Assembly (NCBI GenBank): GCA_028274825.1
Contig: JAQCMZ010000106.1
Coordinates: forward strand, 1 to 17,703
Direction: 5' to 3'
Length of the DNA: 17,703 nucleotides
DNA from: Haloferacaceae archaeon
GTDB lineage: Archaea; Halobacteriota; Halobacteria; Halobacteriales; Haloferacaceae
Shown here in pieces: positions 1 to 7,297 of the stretch. The notes below the pieces were generated by a model, which saw nothing but the letters and a program-made list of their open reading frames with translations, ran no database searches and was not told the DNA's origin. How positions within the stretch are numbered: position 1 is the first letter of the stretch; each line of letters begins with the position of its first letter. Made by a program: the position numbers and the translations under genes.

Positions 1-777
1 GCACACAACTACGAGCGGGAACACCCCGTGTTAGATATGTGGTTCGTCGTATCGGTTGCCGACCACCCCGACCCCAATAAAGACGGGAGCGACCGCGTCG
101 CAGAGGTACTTTCGGAAATCGAGGGAGTCACTGGCGGTGAGACGTACAATCTCCCGAAACAGCGGGAGTTTCACGTCGGTGCCAAATTCCGTCTCGACGG
201 GCCGGTCCCTGACGGAAGCGTTGATCTCTCCTCGCAGGGGCTGACAGTAAGCCCAGTTGACCGCACGAGTCTCACACCAGCCGAAAGAGACCTGATCGTC
301 GAGATCCAGGGCGGGCTTCCAACCACGGAGACTCCATATCGAGACGTGGCAGCCGCACTCGGGGTGGACTCCCGATGGGTAGTCAAGACAATCAAGCGAT
401 TCAATGCCGAAGCGAAAGTGCGACGGGTGGGCGTGATCCCTAACCACTACGCGCTAGGATACACGGAAAATGGAATGACCGTCTGGGATGTCCCCGACAA
501 GCACGTCGAGGAGGTCGGCACTGCGGTCGCGTCACTCGAGTTTGTCACTCACTGTTATCAGCGCCCCCGTCACGAGGGAGTCTGGCCGTACAATTTCTTC
601 GCGATGACGCATGGTCGCAGTGAGGAGGAAAGTCAGCGCCGAATCGCGGAGGTTCGCGAGACGATGACAGAGTTCTGGGAGATGACTGATGACCGCTGGG
701 ATACGCTGTTTTCCACCCGGATCCTCAAGAAGACAGGTATCCGAATCGGCGAGCGCGCGACGGCCAACACGGAGTGA
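1..777 (+). CDS. AhbAB-type siroheme decarboxylase, Lrp/AsnC family (5' end outside window)
   Basis: The enzyme decarboxylates siroheme to 12,18-didecarboxysiroheme in the siroheme-dependent heme pathway of archaea. The frame is open to the left edge (it begins AHNYEREHPV), so the gene is 5'-truncated; the GTG at 28 is only an internal codon. Residues 1 to about 75 of the visible part look like the end of an AhbA-like ligand domain. A second winged-helix segment follows at about 90-140 (SLTPAERDLI to KTIKRFN). Then comes an AhbB-like domain with RRVGVIPNHYALGY, HCYQRPR and WPYNFFAMTHG. Two domains in one chain point to an AhbA-AhbB fusion. The next gene begins 9 bases after the stop and also acts on tetrapyrroles, which supports heme synthesis over a purely regulatory Lrp role. 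An Lrp-type regulator of heme genes remains the alternative. Confidence 0.85.
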   Translation, partial: AHNYEREHPVLDMWFVVSVADHPDPNKDGSDRVAEVLSEIEGVTGGETYNLPKQREFHVGAKFRLDGPVPDGSVDLSSQGLTVSPVDRTSLTPAERDLIVEIQGGLPTTETPYRDVAAALGVDSRWVVKTIKRFNAEAKVRRVGVIPNHYALGYTENGMTVWDVPDKHVEEVGTAVASLEFVTHCYQRPRHEGVWPYNFFAMTHGRSEEESQRRIAEVRETMTEFWEMTDDRWDTLFSTRILKKTGIRIGERATANTE

Positions 778-786
778 CTACATGAC

Positions 787-1635
787 GTGATCCCCCTGTT
801 TCACGACTTCGACGGCGAGACCGTGCTGATTGTTGGTGGTGGTGCGGTCGGATTTCGGAAGGCCAACCGATTCGCCCGCGAGGCAGAAGTCGTCGTCATC
901 AGCCCGGATTTTGCCGACGGATTCAGTACTCTCACAGAGCCTGATATTCATTCGAAAACGGCTGAGTCTGAATCCGAGTCGGAATCAGATGCTGAAAAAG
1001 AGGTTACCCCCGAATCTAGGTCAGAACCTGAATCTGAATCCGAGTCTGAATCCGAATCTGAGTCTGCCCCCGAATCCAACCCCGGAGATACGGCCGAGTC
1101 TGAGATGGAGTCTGAGCCTGCTGCCGGAGCAGTCAGTGGAACAGTGCGGTTAATCAGGGCTGCTCCTACTCCCGACACTGTCTCCGAGTGGGTCGCCCGC
1201 ACGACCCCAGCGCTCGTGGTGGCTGCGACAAACGATCCAGCGGTTAATACTGCCGTCGAAGCGGCTGCTCGTGACCATGGCGCGTTGATTAATCGGACAG
1301 ACCGGGCTGGCGACCGCGAGGCCGACAGCGTCGTCGTGCCTGCGACAGTCCGTGACGACCCTGTGGCGGTTGCTATCTCGACTGGCGGGTCGTCACCGGC
1401 ATTAGCCCGATACCTCCGTGAGCAGGTCGAAACGGAGCTGTCGAGGGCGGGAGCGATGGCAGAGTTGACCGGCACGCTTCGAGAGGAACTGAAGACAGCC
1501 GGTGTTTCCCCAGGAGAGCGTCGTGATGCGGTGCGCGCGGTAGTTCGAGACTCGACTGTTTGGAAGGGTTTACAAGAGGGGAAAGCAAATGCTCGCCAAC
1601 TAGCGGACCGGGTCGTCCGCGAGACAAGAGAATGA
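787..1635 (+). CDS. Precorrin-2 dehydrogenase (siroheme synthase N-terminal/Met8p-like) with Glu-Ser-rich insert
   Basis: The protein (282 aa) should oxidise precorrin-2 to sirohydrochlorin with NAD+, the step feeding siroheme to AhbAB. Residues 11-26 hold the Rossmann motif VGGGAVGFRKA. ATNDPAVN (147-154) contains D150, at about the position of the conserved Asp of CysG/Met8p. ISTGGSSPALARYLR (197-211) is the family's C-terminal signature. There is no SUMT methyltransferase domain. The start is GTG at 787; the ATG at 782 runs into a stop after two codons, and GGAG at 771-774 could serve as ribosome site. Residues about 57-118 are an acidic run dominated by Glu-Ser pairs, absent from the usual family fold and placed between the Rossmann start and the strand TVRLIRAAP. 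Without it the length would be about 220 aa, normal for the family. The stop overlaps the hemA start as ATGA. Confidence 0.88.
   Translation: MIPLFHDFDGETVLIVGGGAVGFRKANRFAREAEVVVISPDFADGFSTLTEPDIHSKTAESESESESDAEKEVTPESRSEPESESESESESESAPESNPGDTAESEMESEPAAGAVSGTVRLIRAAPTPDTVSEWVARTTPALVVAATNDPAVNTAVEAAARDHGALINRTDRAGDREADSVVVPATVRDDPVAVAISTGGSSPALARYLREQVETELSRAGAMAELTGTLREELKTAGVSPGERRDAVRAVVRDSTVWKGLQEGKANARQLADRVVRETRE
961..1077 (+). repeat. Imperfect GA(A/G)TCN hexanucleotide repeat encoding Glu-Ser pairs
   Basis: Degenerate six-base units (GAGTCT, GAATCC, GAGTCG and variants) recur in frame inside the precorrin-2 dehydrogenase gene and encode Glu-Ser pairs. The densest runs are 961-990 and 1027-1068, with further copies near 1096-1117. 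Third positions vary, which suggests an older expansion or selection on the protein. The complementary strand reads as an Asp-Ser-rich frame, which is a shadow. Confidence 0.8.
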
Positions 1636-2960
1636 AAAACACAGGTGTGATAACAGGGGTGAGTGTGGCTCACTCTCGCGCCTCAATCACCGAAATCGAG
1701 GCCGCCGGCCAAGACTCGGGGCGGGCGACAGTTACAGATCTTCTTGCTCGCGACGATGTCGAGGAAGCATTCTCCTTGCTAACGTGTAATCGAGCAGAGG
1801 CATATGTCGTAACTGACGACGCGGCCACCGGACGTGAGGCTCTCGAGACAGTCACCTGGGACGTCCGTGACGGGGCAATTCAGCGGTTCGACCACGAGGG
1901 ATCACTCCGCCATCTGATGCGAGTCGCTGCCGGTCTCGAGTCGCTCGTTCTCGGGGAAGACCAGATTCTCGGGCAGGTGCAATCGGCATATGAGACCACT
2001 CGGTCTGCCGGCGGTATCGGGCCTGTACTCGAAGAGGCGGTAACGAAGGCGATTCGCGTCGGGGGGCGTGCACGAACCGAGACGGGGATCAACGAGGGGA
2101 CACTCTCGTTGGGATCGGCGGCAGTAGAGTTGGCTGCAGACCGAGCCAACCTAGACGGCGGTTGTGCAGTTGTCATCGGCGCTGGTGAAATGGGGACACT
2201 CGCGGCACGGGCTCTCGACAGTGCGTCCATTGAAACCGTCGTCATCGCCAACAGAACACTCGACCGGGCCGAACACGTCGCCAGTGAACTCGAGACCGAT
2301 GCGGCCTCGATTCCGCTGGTCGATCTCAAACAGGTGCTGAGCAATATCGACGCAGATGTGCTCATATCGGCGACGAATAGCGCGGACCCGGTCGTCGGTT
2401 ACGAGGACCTCACTCCGGCAGATGGGCTCGTCTGTATCGACGTAGCTCAGCCGCGTGACGTCGACCCTGCCGCAGAGGAGCTCTCTGGTGTCGTCGTGTA
2501 CAATCTTGACGACCTCGAAACGGTGACAAACGAAACACAACGACGCCGAGCAGAGGCTGCTCAAAAGGTCGAATCGATAATCGACGCCGAGTTTGAAAGA
2601 GTTCTCGAGAAATTCAAGCGAAAACGAGCAGACACAGCTATCAGGAAGATGCACGAGGGCGCCCAGCGCGCTAAAACCCACCAGGTACAAACAGCAATCG
2701 AGAAACTGGAAGCCCAAGGCGGGCTGACTGACGGCCAACGCGAAACGGTCGAATCCCTCGCGGACGCTCTCGTCGGGCAGTTGCTTGCAGCACCCACCAA
2801 ATCCCTCCGAGACGCTGCTGGCGAAGACGACTGGAACACTATCCACACGGCTTTAGAACTGTTCGACCCCGAGTTCAATGAGCCACCACAGGGCTCTCAC
2901 CCCCCGAGTGAGGCGGACTCAGATACCGGCGATTCCGCTGGCGGGTTCGCCCAGGATTAG
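1632..2960 (+). CDS. hemA: Glutamyl-tRNA reductase
   Basis: HemA reduces glutamyl-tRNA(Glu) to glutamate-1-semialdehyde with NADPH, the committed step to 5-aminolevulinate in the C5 pathway. The ATG at 1632 (MKNTGVITGVSV) overlaps the stop of the upstream gene and gives 442 aa, a normal length. The motif LLTCNRAEAY places the catalytic Cys at residue 52. GLESLVLGEDQILGQV (101-116) is the family signature, and GAGEMG (183-188) is the NADPH-binding glycine motif. The segment from about 330 (RVLEKFKRKRADTAIRKMH) to 420 is the helical dimerisation domain. The last 25 residues are a low-complexity acidic tail. It is the last gene of the tetrapyrrole cluster and probably translationally coupled to the dehydrogenase. 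A longer frame reaches back to 1560, but that part lies inside the previous gene. Confidence 0.95.
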   Translation: MKNTGVITGVSVAHSRASITEIEAAGQDSGRATVTDLLARDDVEEAFSLLTCNRAEAYVVTDDAATGREALETVTWDVRDGAIQRFDHEGSLRHLMRVAAGLESLVLGEDQILGQVQSAYETTRSAGGIGPVLEEAVTKAIRVGGRARTETGINEGTLSLGSAAVELAADRANLDGGCAVVIGAGEMGTLAARALDSASIETVVIANRTLDRAEHVASELETDAASIPLVDLKQVLSNIDADVLISATNSADPVVGYEDLTPADGLVCIDVAQPRDVDPAAEELSGVVVYNLDDLETVTNETQRRRAEAAQKVESIIDAEFERVLEKFKRKRADTAIRKMHEGAQRAKTHQVQTAIEKLEAQGGLTDGQRETVESLADALVGQLLAAPTKSLRDAAGEDDWNTIHTALELFDPEFNEPPQGSHPPSEADSDTGDSAGGFAQD

Positions 2961-3090
2961 TCACACTCAGGGATCAACGACACAATTCCGGTGAGTTGAG
3001 TCGAGAGGTGTTCGCTACCGGTCTCGGAGCCCCGATTAGTTACTCAACGGAGCCGCCGGGTACAAGCCGCTGGCAGGCGAGTGTCACGGT

Positions 3091-3855
3091 ATGCGAGTTG
3101 CCGAATTTGCCGAGAGACTCGACACTCGGCTCGATACCAAAGCCTACGCCGACGTAGACGCGAGTATGAATGGTCTTCAAGTGGGTGACAGAGAGGCATC
3201 CGTCGAGACGGCTGTATTCGCGGTTGATGCGGCGGAAGCGACGATACGGACCGCAGTCGCCGACGATGCCGACATACTAGTCGTCCATCACGGGCTCTCG
3301 TGGGGTGGGATCGACCGGATTACTGAGCGAACGTTCCGTCGTATCGAGCCGCTCATCAAAAACGACTGCGCGTTATACGTGTCACATCTCCCGCTGGATG
3401 GGGATCAGGAACTGGGAAACGCTGCGGGCGTGGCCGACCTGTTAGAGTTGACAGAACGCGCGTCTTTCGGCGATATTGGGGGTGTCCACGCCGGGACGAT
3501 CGGGACCGCGACTGGAGGGATCTCGGGAGAGACGGTGAAAACCCGGCTGGATACACTCGAACAGGGAGATCAATCGACTCAGGTTCTCCCTTTCGGTCCA
3601 GACAGTCTCGGTCGGATTGCAGTAGTGACTGGAAGCGGGGCTGATTGGCTAGACGAAGCAGTCGCACACAACGCCGACGCGCTCGTCACCGGGGAGGGGA
3701 AACAGAAGGTGTACCACCAGGCCCGTGAAGCCGGGATTTCAGTATTTCTCGGCGGTCACTACGCCACGGAGACGTTCGGTGTTCAGTCATTGCGAGATGT
3801 GGCTGACGGGTGGGGGCTGGAAACAGCGTTTCACGATCATCCAACCGGCTTGTGA
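3091..3855 (+). CDS. Nif3-family (DUF34) dinuclear metal-binding protein
   Basis: The protein (254 aa) has the fold and metal-ligand pattern of the Nif3/DUF34 family. MNGLQVG lies at 26-32 and VVHHGLSWG at 64-72 (H66 and H67). SHLPLDGDQELGN at 98-110 contains D103. GGHYATETFG at 221-230 contributes H223 and E227. Homologues hold two metal ions in a hexameric toroid; bacterial members have been linked to GTP cyclohydrolase I type 2-like activity, but the role in archaea is unsettled. The start is ATG at 3091, the first in a frame that begins at once with the conserved N-terminal helix. The gene stands alone on this strand. Its stop codon sits in the loop of a short hairpin. Confidence 0.9.
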   Translation: MRVAEFAERLDTRLDTKAYADVDASMNGLQVGDREASVETAVFAVDAAEATIRTAVADDADILVVHHGLSWGGIDRITERTFRRIEPLIKNDCALYVSHLPLDGDQELGNAAGVADLLELTERASFGDIGGVHAGTIGTATGGISGETVKTRLDTLEQGDQSTQVLPFGPDSLGRIAVVTGSGADWLDEAVAHNADALVTGEGKQKVYHQAREAGISVFLGGHYATETFGVQSLRDVADGWGLETAFHDHPTGL

Positions 3856-3873
3856 GCCGGACTCCCGAGGAGT
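3845..3873 (+). terminator. Two adjacent short hairpins at the end of the Nif3 gene
   Basis: CCGGCT (3845-3850) and AGCCGG (3855-3860) form a perfect 6-bp stem with a 4-base loop that contains the start of the stop codon. It is followed at once by ACTCC/GGAGT (3861-3865 and 3869-3873) around CGA. There is no T-run, which archaeal terminators usually need, so a termination role is only a guess. Confidence 0.3.
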
Positions 3874-4233
3874 TGTGCAAGGTGGCTGAGTCTGAGCACC
3901 GCGGGAAAGGCTACAGGAGTATCAACCAGACGACAACGATGCGACAGTCGGGACGGCGGCCTGCTCTACAGGGAGAGTAAGGCGAGTGTCTCGGGAGACG
4001 GCTCAGAGAGTGAAGCCTGGCAAGTCACGAACGACGGATTCTGTACTCTCAAGCAATCCAGCGACTCACATAGATATTGCATCCGCCTGCATCCGCCCGT
4101 GTCCGCCTGCATCCGCCTGTGTCCGCCTACATCCGCCTGGGTCTGGATAACACTGGCAATACGGGACGCCTCGGAATTTGCCCGAGAGACTTTGCAGTGA
4201 CACGCCGGGTGTCGTGGCTGACCGCGACAATTA
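3856..4233. other. Convergent intergenic region without a supported gene
   Basis: This 378-base gap lies between the ends of two convergent genes. The open frames here have no recognisable motif and include the tandem repeat, so I regard them as chance. I saw no tRNA-like TTCAANTC arm. The only structure noticed is the hairpin pair at the left end and the 10-bp repeats at 4079-4138. Confidence 0.6.
4079..4138. repeat. Six tandem 10-bp repeats, consensus gYrTCCGCCt
   Basis: Six consecutive 10-base units share the core TCCGCC. Their first four variable bases are mostly GCA or GTG, giving an alternating GCATCCGCCT and GTGTCCGCCT pattern. A seventh unit (4139-4148) is degraded. The block sits in the convergent gap between the Nif3 and cupin genes. 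On the other strand it reads AGGCGGAYRC. Confidence 0.8.
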
Positions 4234-4560
4234 TCAGGGGAGTGGACAGAGACTCGCAGTGAAATATACCACGCCGTCGGTGTCGTTGCGTGCTCCGTGT
4301 GGGACGCCGCGGTCGTGTTGGACAACACCCGGAGCACCGACGTGGTCTTCCTCACCAGCTTGGATTACTGTTACCTCTCCTTCAATCACGTGGAACACGT
4401 TCGTCGATTCGGCATGTTCGTGTTGGTCGAGTTCCGCTCCCTCGCCCAGAGCAAACAGTTTCACGAGCACATCGTCTGTCACGACGAGTTCGGCGGTTTC
4501 TATCTCACCGGGTGCCGGATTCAACTGTGAAGCCGCGTCTCGGTGTTGATCAAGACTCAT
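4234..4560 (-). CDS. Small single-domain cupin protein
   Basis: This 108-residue protein is one beta-barrel cupin domain. LDQHEHAESTNVFHVIEGE (44-62) is cupin motif 1, with H47 and H49 as probable metal ligands. GVPHGARN (85-92) is motif 2, with H88 as the third His. Small cupins of this type bind Fe, Mn or Ni and range from sugar isomerases to dioxygenases, so the substrate cannot be told. The start is ATG at 4560, giving MSLDQHRD. It is a lone gene on the minus strand, convergent with the Nif3 gene. Confidence 0.82.
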   Translation of the reverse strand: MSLDQHRDAASQLNPAPGEIETAELVVTDDVLVKLFALGEGAELDQHEHAESTNVFHVIEGEVTVIQAGEEDHVGAPGVVQHDRGVPHGARNDTDGVVYFTASLCPLP

Positions 4561-4585
4561 ATGTCTGTAATTGCGGCTGCACGCG

Positions 4586-4591
4586 AAAAAA
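4586..4591 (-). promoter_or_regulatory. Possible TATA-like T-run upstream of the cupin gene
   Basis: On the minus strand TTTTTT stands about 28 bases before the cupin ATG, the spacing of a TATA box for a leaderless haloarchaeal transcript. The sequence is not a good TATA match, so this is a weak call. The rest of 4561-4823 shows no gene. Confidence 0.2.
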
Positions 4592-4823
4592 CCCCAGTCG
4601 TGCTGAGACGGGGACGTGGAGCCAAGTTCAGTTCACAATCGTTTCCCCCACGAATTCAGCCAGAGAGGTTCTGTCGTGGACTGCTGTGCGAGCGGCAGTG
4701 TCTCGTAACCGCCGTCATCGCTGCGCTCCAGGCGGGGACTTCCACCGTACACCGCCGTAAGCCGCTCTGTTTGGGTTATCGGCTCTGAAAATCGGGGGAA
4801 AAGCGGTCAGCTGTCGTCTCACG

Positions 4824-5246
4824 TCAGTTCCACGTCCAGCGTGAATCGAGGAAATAGCGGTACAGCCCACTGATCCCGATTGCGAAGCCGTTAGCGAGAA
4901 GATAGTAGACACTCAACCATTCGACGAGAGCAGACAGGATTGCGAGTTGTATGGGAATTGAACTCCCGCGGACGAGATTCGTCTTTGCGAGTCCAACGAG
5001 ATAGCTCGCCCGGCCTGAGTGACGTGACCCGCGAAATGTCCACGAATTGTTCAGAATGTACGAGAGGATAATCGTCGTTTCGATAGCCATAGCCGCTCCG
5101 ATTCGGTACTCGACACTTGCGATATCGACAAACGCCCACAGCAACACAAACTGGACACTTGCGGCGACGCTTCCGACTGCGACAAACCGCCGCAGACGAG
5201 GCGCAATCAGACGGTCTAACGTGGAGAAAAAGCGCGCGAAAATCAC
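4824..5246 (-). CDS. GtrA-family membrane protein
   Basis: This 140-residue protein has about four hydrophobic segments (near 20-40, 46-66, 88-108 and 112-130) and the two GtrA landmarks: NNSWTF after the second helix and YRYFLDSRWTWN at the C terminus. GtrA proteins are thought to flip or help position polyprenyl-linked sugars for surface glycans or teichoic-acid-like polymers. The GTG start at 5246 overlaps the sulfatase stop (GTGA), so the two are translationally coupled. The context suggests a shared job in modifying an envelope glycan or lipid. The exact substrate is not visible. Confidence 0.85.
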   Translation of the reverse strand: MIFARFFSTLDRLIAPRLRRFVAVGSVAASVQFVLLWAFVDIASVEYRIGAAMAIETTIILSYILNNSWTFRGSRHSGRASYLVGLAKTNLVRGSSIPIQLAILSALVEWLSVYYLLANGFAIGISGLYRYFLDSRWTWN

Positions 5247-6685
5247 CGGTATCCGAGCGCCTCCAGTTGTGCGGACAGGTCTGCATCGACATCCGCGTTT
5301 GTCTTGTCAACAGTCTGGCCGTGAATCGATTTCCCGTGTCGGCGTGCCAGTGAGCCGAATGTGTCGATTTTCTGGCGGGCCTCCAGGGATGGGTCGGCTG
5401 TGAGATCCGTCTGCTGTCCCGGATCTGTTGGTCGGTGGTACAGCTGTTGAACACCTGTCTCGATGTTTTCGATATACGTCCACTCTTCGTCTCGGACGCT
5501 CACGAGTAATTGTCCGTCGCCGAGCGATCGTGGAATCGGCTGTTTGGTCACCTCTTCACCACGGACCGCAACCGACACTACGGGCTCACTCGGGGGGAGT
5601 TCATCACTGTCGTCTCTCACAGCTGGGAGTGTCGAGTCGGCAGCCCACTCCGGAGCGGGATCAACACCTAACAGATCCGTCACTGTCGGCGGAATTGCGT
5701 CAAGACCGGTCGGCCGGTCAATCCGCCGTGACGGGCCATCAGGCGTGTGAATTATCAGTGGGACTTGGATCAGTTCGTCATACAGTTTCGGATAGTGTGC
5801 GAGATGGCCGTGTTCTTGGAACTCCTCGCCGTGGTCACCCGCGACGATAATCGCTGTTTCTTTTTTGATTCCCGCAGACTCAAGCGACTCGCGAAGACGA
5901 GCGATACTGGCGTCGACTTGGCGGACAGCCGCCTGATACAGCGTGCGAAGTTCATCGAGCGTCCGCTCGTCGACGGTCCGCCCGAGTCCAGTGCGCACGT
6001 GAGCGTGAAGCATCCGGTGGGTTCCGAGGACATCCGAGGAGACTTCACGGATATATCGCGGAGCCGGGACGTACGGTGTATGTGCATCCATATAATGTAC
6101 CCAAAGAAAGAATGGTGTCGATGACTCGGTGATGAACTCCACGGACGCAGATTCAATATCGAACATTCGAGACGAATCCAGAAACGGACGGTCAGTCGAC
6201 CCGCGACCCAGCCACGACCGGAACCGGCGCACGGATGAACTCGCCAACTGGATCCACGCTTCGACAGTGGGATGTGTCGCCAGGTATCGGCTGTAGATAT
6301 CCGAACTGGTGTCGGCGACGAAGGGTTCGAACTGATCGAACCCTTCGTCGTATCCCCAGTGTGATGTCAAAAATCCGTTTGCTGCGTTGAATCCCCCTGT
6401 CGCGAGTTCTCTATCAGCATCCGAGAGGACAGCCGCCAGTGTCGGTGTCTCGTCCACGCCAATTCGGCCCGTATCTGAAAACACCGGTCGCGACCCCAGG
6501 ATAGACGGAAACGAAAACGGCGTCCAGTTGCCCGTCGCAAACGCGTTATTAAACACTGCACCCTCGGCTGCCAGTGAATCGAGTGTCGGCGTGTGCTGGC
6601 AATTATTATACGTCCCTATCGCATCCGCACGGAGTGAATCGACTGTGATAAGGATGACATTGTCCGGTTGTGCGTGTCCAGTCAT
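5243..6685 (-). CDS. Sulfatase/alkaline-phosphatase-fold hydrolase with a Thr at the nucleophile position
   Basis: The protein (480 aa from ATG 6685) belongs to the sulfatase/phosphoglycerol transferase superfamily. NVILITVDSLRAD (9-21) gives the first metal Asp residues, HYMDAHTPYVPAPR (197-210) has H202, and AGDHGEEFQEHGH (282-294) has D284 and H285. Where true sulfatases have CxPSR or SxPSR, this reads TPFSFPS (55-61). The nucleophile may therefore be T55, as in lipoteichoic-acid-synthase-like enzymes, and the Arg is replaced by Phe. No membrane helix is evident, so it would act in the cytoplasm or rely on its partner. The frame extends upstream to ATG 6745, adding 20 low-complexity residues; I chose 6685 because the conserved core starts directly after it. 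It overlaps the following GtrA gene. Confidence 0.82.
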   Translation of the reverse strand: MTGHAQPDNVILITVDSLRADAIGTYNNCQHTPTLDSLAAEGAVFNNAFATGNWTPFSFPSILGSRPVFSDTGRIGVDETPTLAAVLSDADRELATGGFNAANGFLTSHWGYDEGFDQFEPFVADTSSDIYSRYLATHPTVEAWIQLASSSVRRFRSWLGRGSTDRPFLDSSRMFDIESASVEFITESSTPFFLWVHYMDAHTPYVPAPRYIREVSSDVLGTHRMLHAHVRTGLGRTVDERTLDELRTLYQAAVRQVDASIARLRESLESAGIKKETAIIVAGDHGEEFQEHGHLAHYPKLYDELIQVPLIIHTPDGPSRRIDRPTGLDAIPPTVTDLLGVDPAPEWAADSTLPAVRDDSDELPPSEPVVSVAVRGEEVTKQPIPRSLGDGQLLVSVRDEEWTYIENIETGVQQLYHRPTDPGQQTDLTADPSLEARQKIDTFGSLARRHGKSIHGQTVDKTNADVDADLSAQLEALGYR

Positions 6686-6952
6686 TCGTCTAGTGTCTCT
6701 TGATGGGGCTGGAGGACTCGCTTGTTTGCCGTGTTGTTGTGGCATCGTTCAACGATGTCAGCTCGCGGCCGTGAATAGCGCATCCTAACATGGCCCGTAA
6801 CTACACACTGATTCTATTGGTACACAACAACTAAGCATCTTTATCATTACGGTATCCCTGGCCACGCTTCGATTCCTGGCGATAACCGACGGGGGGCCGG
6901 TGGCCCGATGTGATACGGAATCAGCGAGACCGTGGGTTCACAGTTGGGAAAC

Positions 6953-7297
6953 TCAGCGCCGATCAGAGGGTGTCTGGTTGACGATCTCGTCGGCGACGAT
7001 AGCTGGGTCAATAACATTCGGGTCGATTGCGAGATCGGCGACTCCTTTCATCGACTCGGGGAGTGACAGTTCTGAGTAAGCGACTGCCCGAATGTCGGGA
7101 TTAATCTCTTTTGCGAGCGGGATCCCCGTGGCTTCACCCACATCAGTGAGGATCAACACATCAGCCGTCTCGGTTCCGGCCTCGCGAAGCACGGCCGTCG
7201 TGATCGATCCAGAGATCCGGACGACAGACGCACCGGCAGTCTCTAAGGCCGTGCCAATCGCCTCAGTGTCGGGACCGGCAAGAATGATCTCACTCAT
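6953..7297 (-). CDS. Small conserved haloarchaeal protein, last gene of the pyrG-guaAb operon
   Basis: This is a 114-residue protein with alternating strands and helices: SEIILAGPDTE, SVVRISG, ADVLILTDVGEATGIPLAKEINPDIRAVAYS, and PNVIDPAIVADEI. The order resembles a small Rossmann-like or receiver-like domain, but no phospho-acceptor pattern or full dinucleotide motif (only AGPDTEAIG) can be proved. Its ATG (7297) lies 8 bases inside the guaAb end, so expression is coupled to GMP synthase. I recall similar small proteins after guaAb in other haloarchaea (DUF7126-like), but I could not verify this. The function is unknown; the context suggests something tied to purine or pyrimidine nucleotide supply. 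Confidence 0.75.
   Translation of the reverse strand: MSEIILAGPDTEAIGTALETAGASVVRISGSITTAVLREAGTETADVLILTDVGEATGIPLAKEINPDIRAVAYSELSLPESMKGVADLAIDPNVIDPAIVADEIVNQTPSDRR

Noticed and set aside
948..1673. Long minus-strand frame rich in Asp-Ser repeats
   Set aside because: It is the complement of the Glu-Ser repeat and the well-supported dehydrogenase gene; no family motifs.
3856..4078. tRNA or other small RNA gene in the convergent gap
   Set aside because: No T-arm or anticodon-arm pattern was found on either strand; only short hairpins.
4079..4138. Tandem units considered as a CRISPR array
   Set aside because: The repeats are 10 bases with no spacers; CRISPR repeats are longer and separated by unique spacers, and no cas gene is present.
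3966..4355. 129-codon minus-strand frame across the tandem repeats
   Set aside because: It translates the repeat itself, overlaps the cupin gene and has no protein-like features.
4619..4780. Second TnpB tail or MITE on the minus strand near the cupin gene
   Set aside because: A short stretch resembles a TnpB end (GGSPRLERSD) but there is no end hairpin and no longer match; too weak to report.
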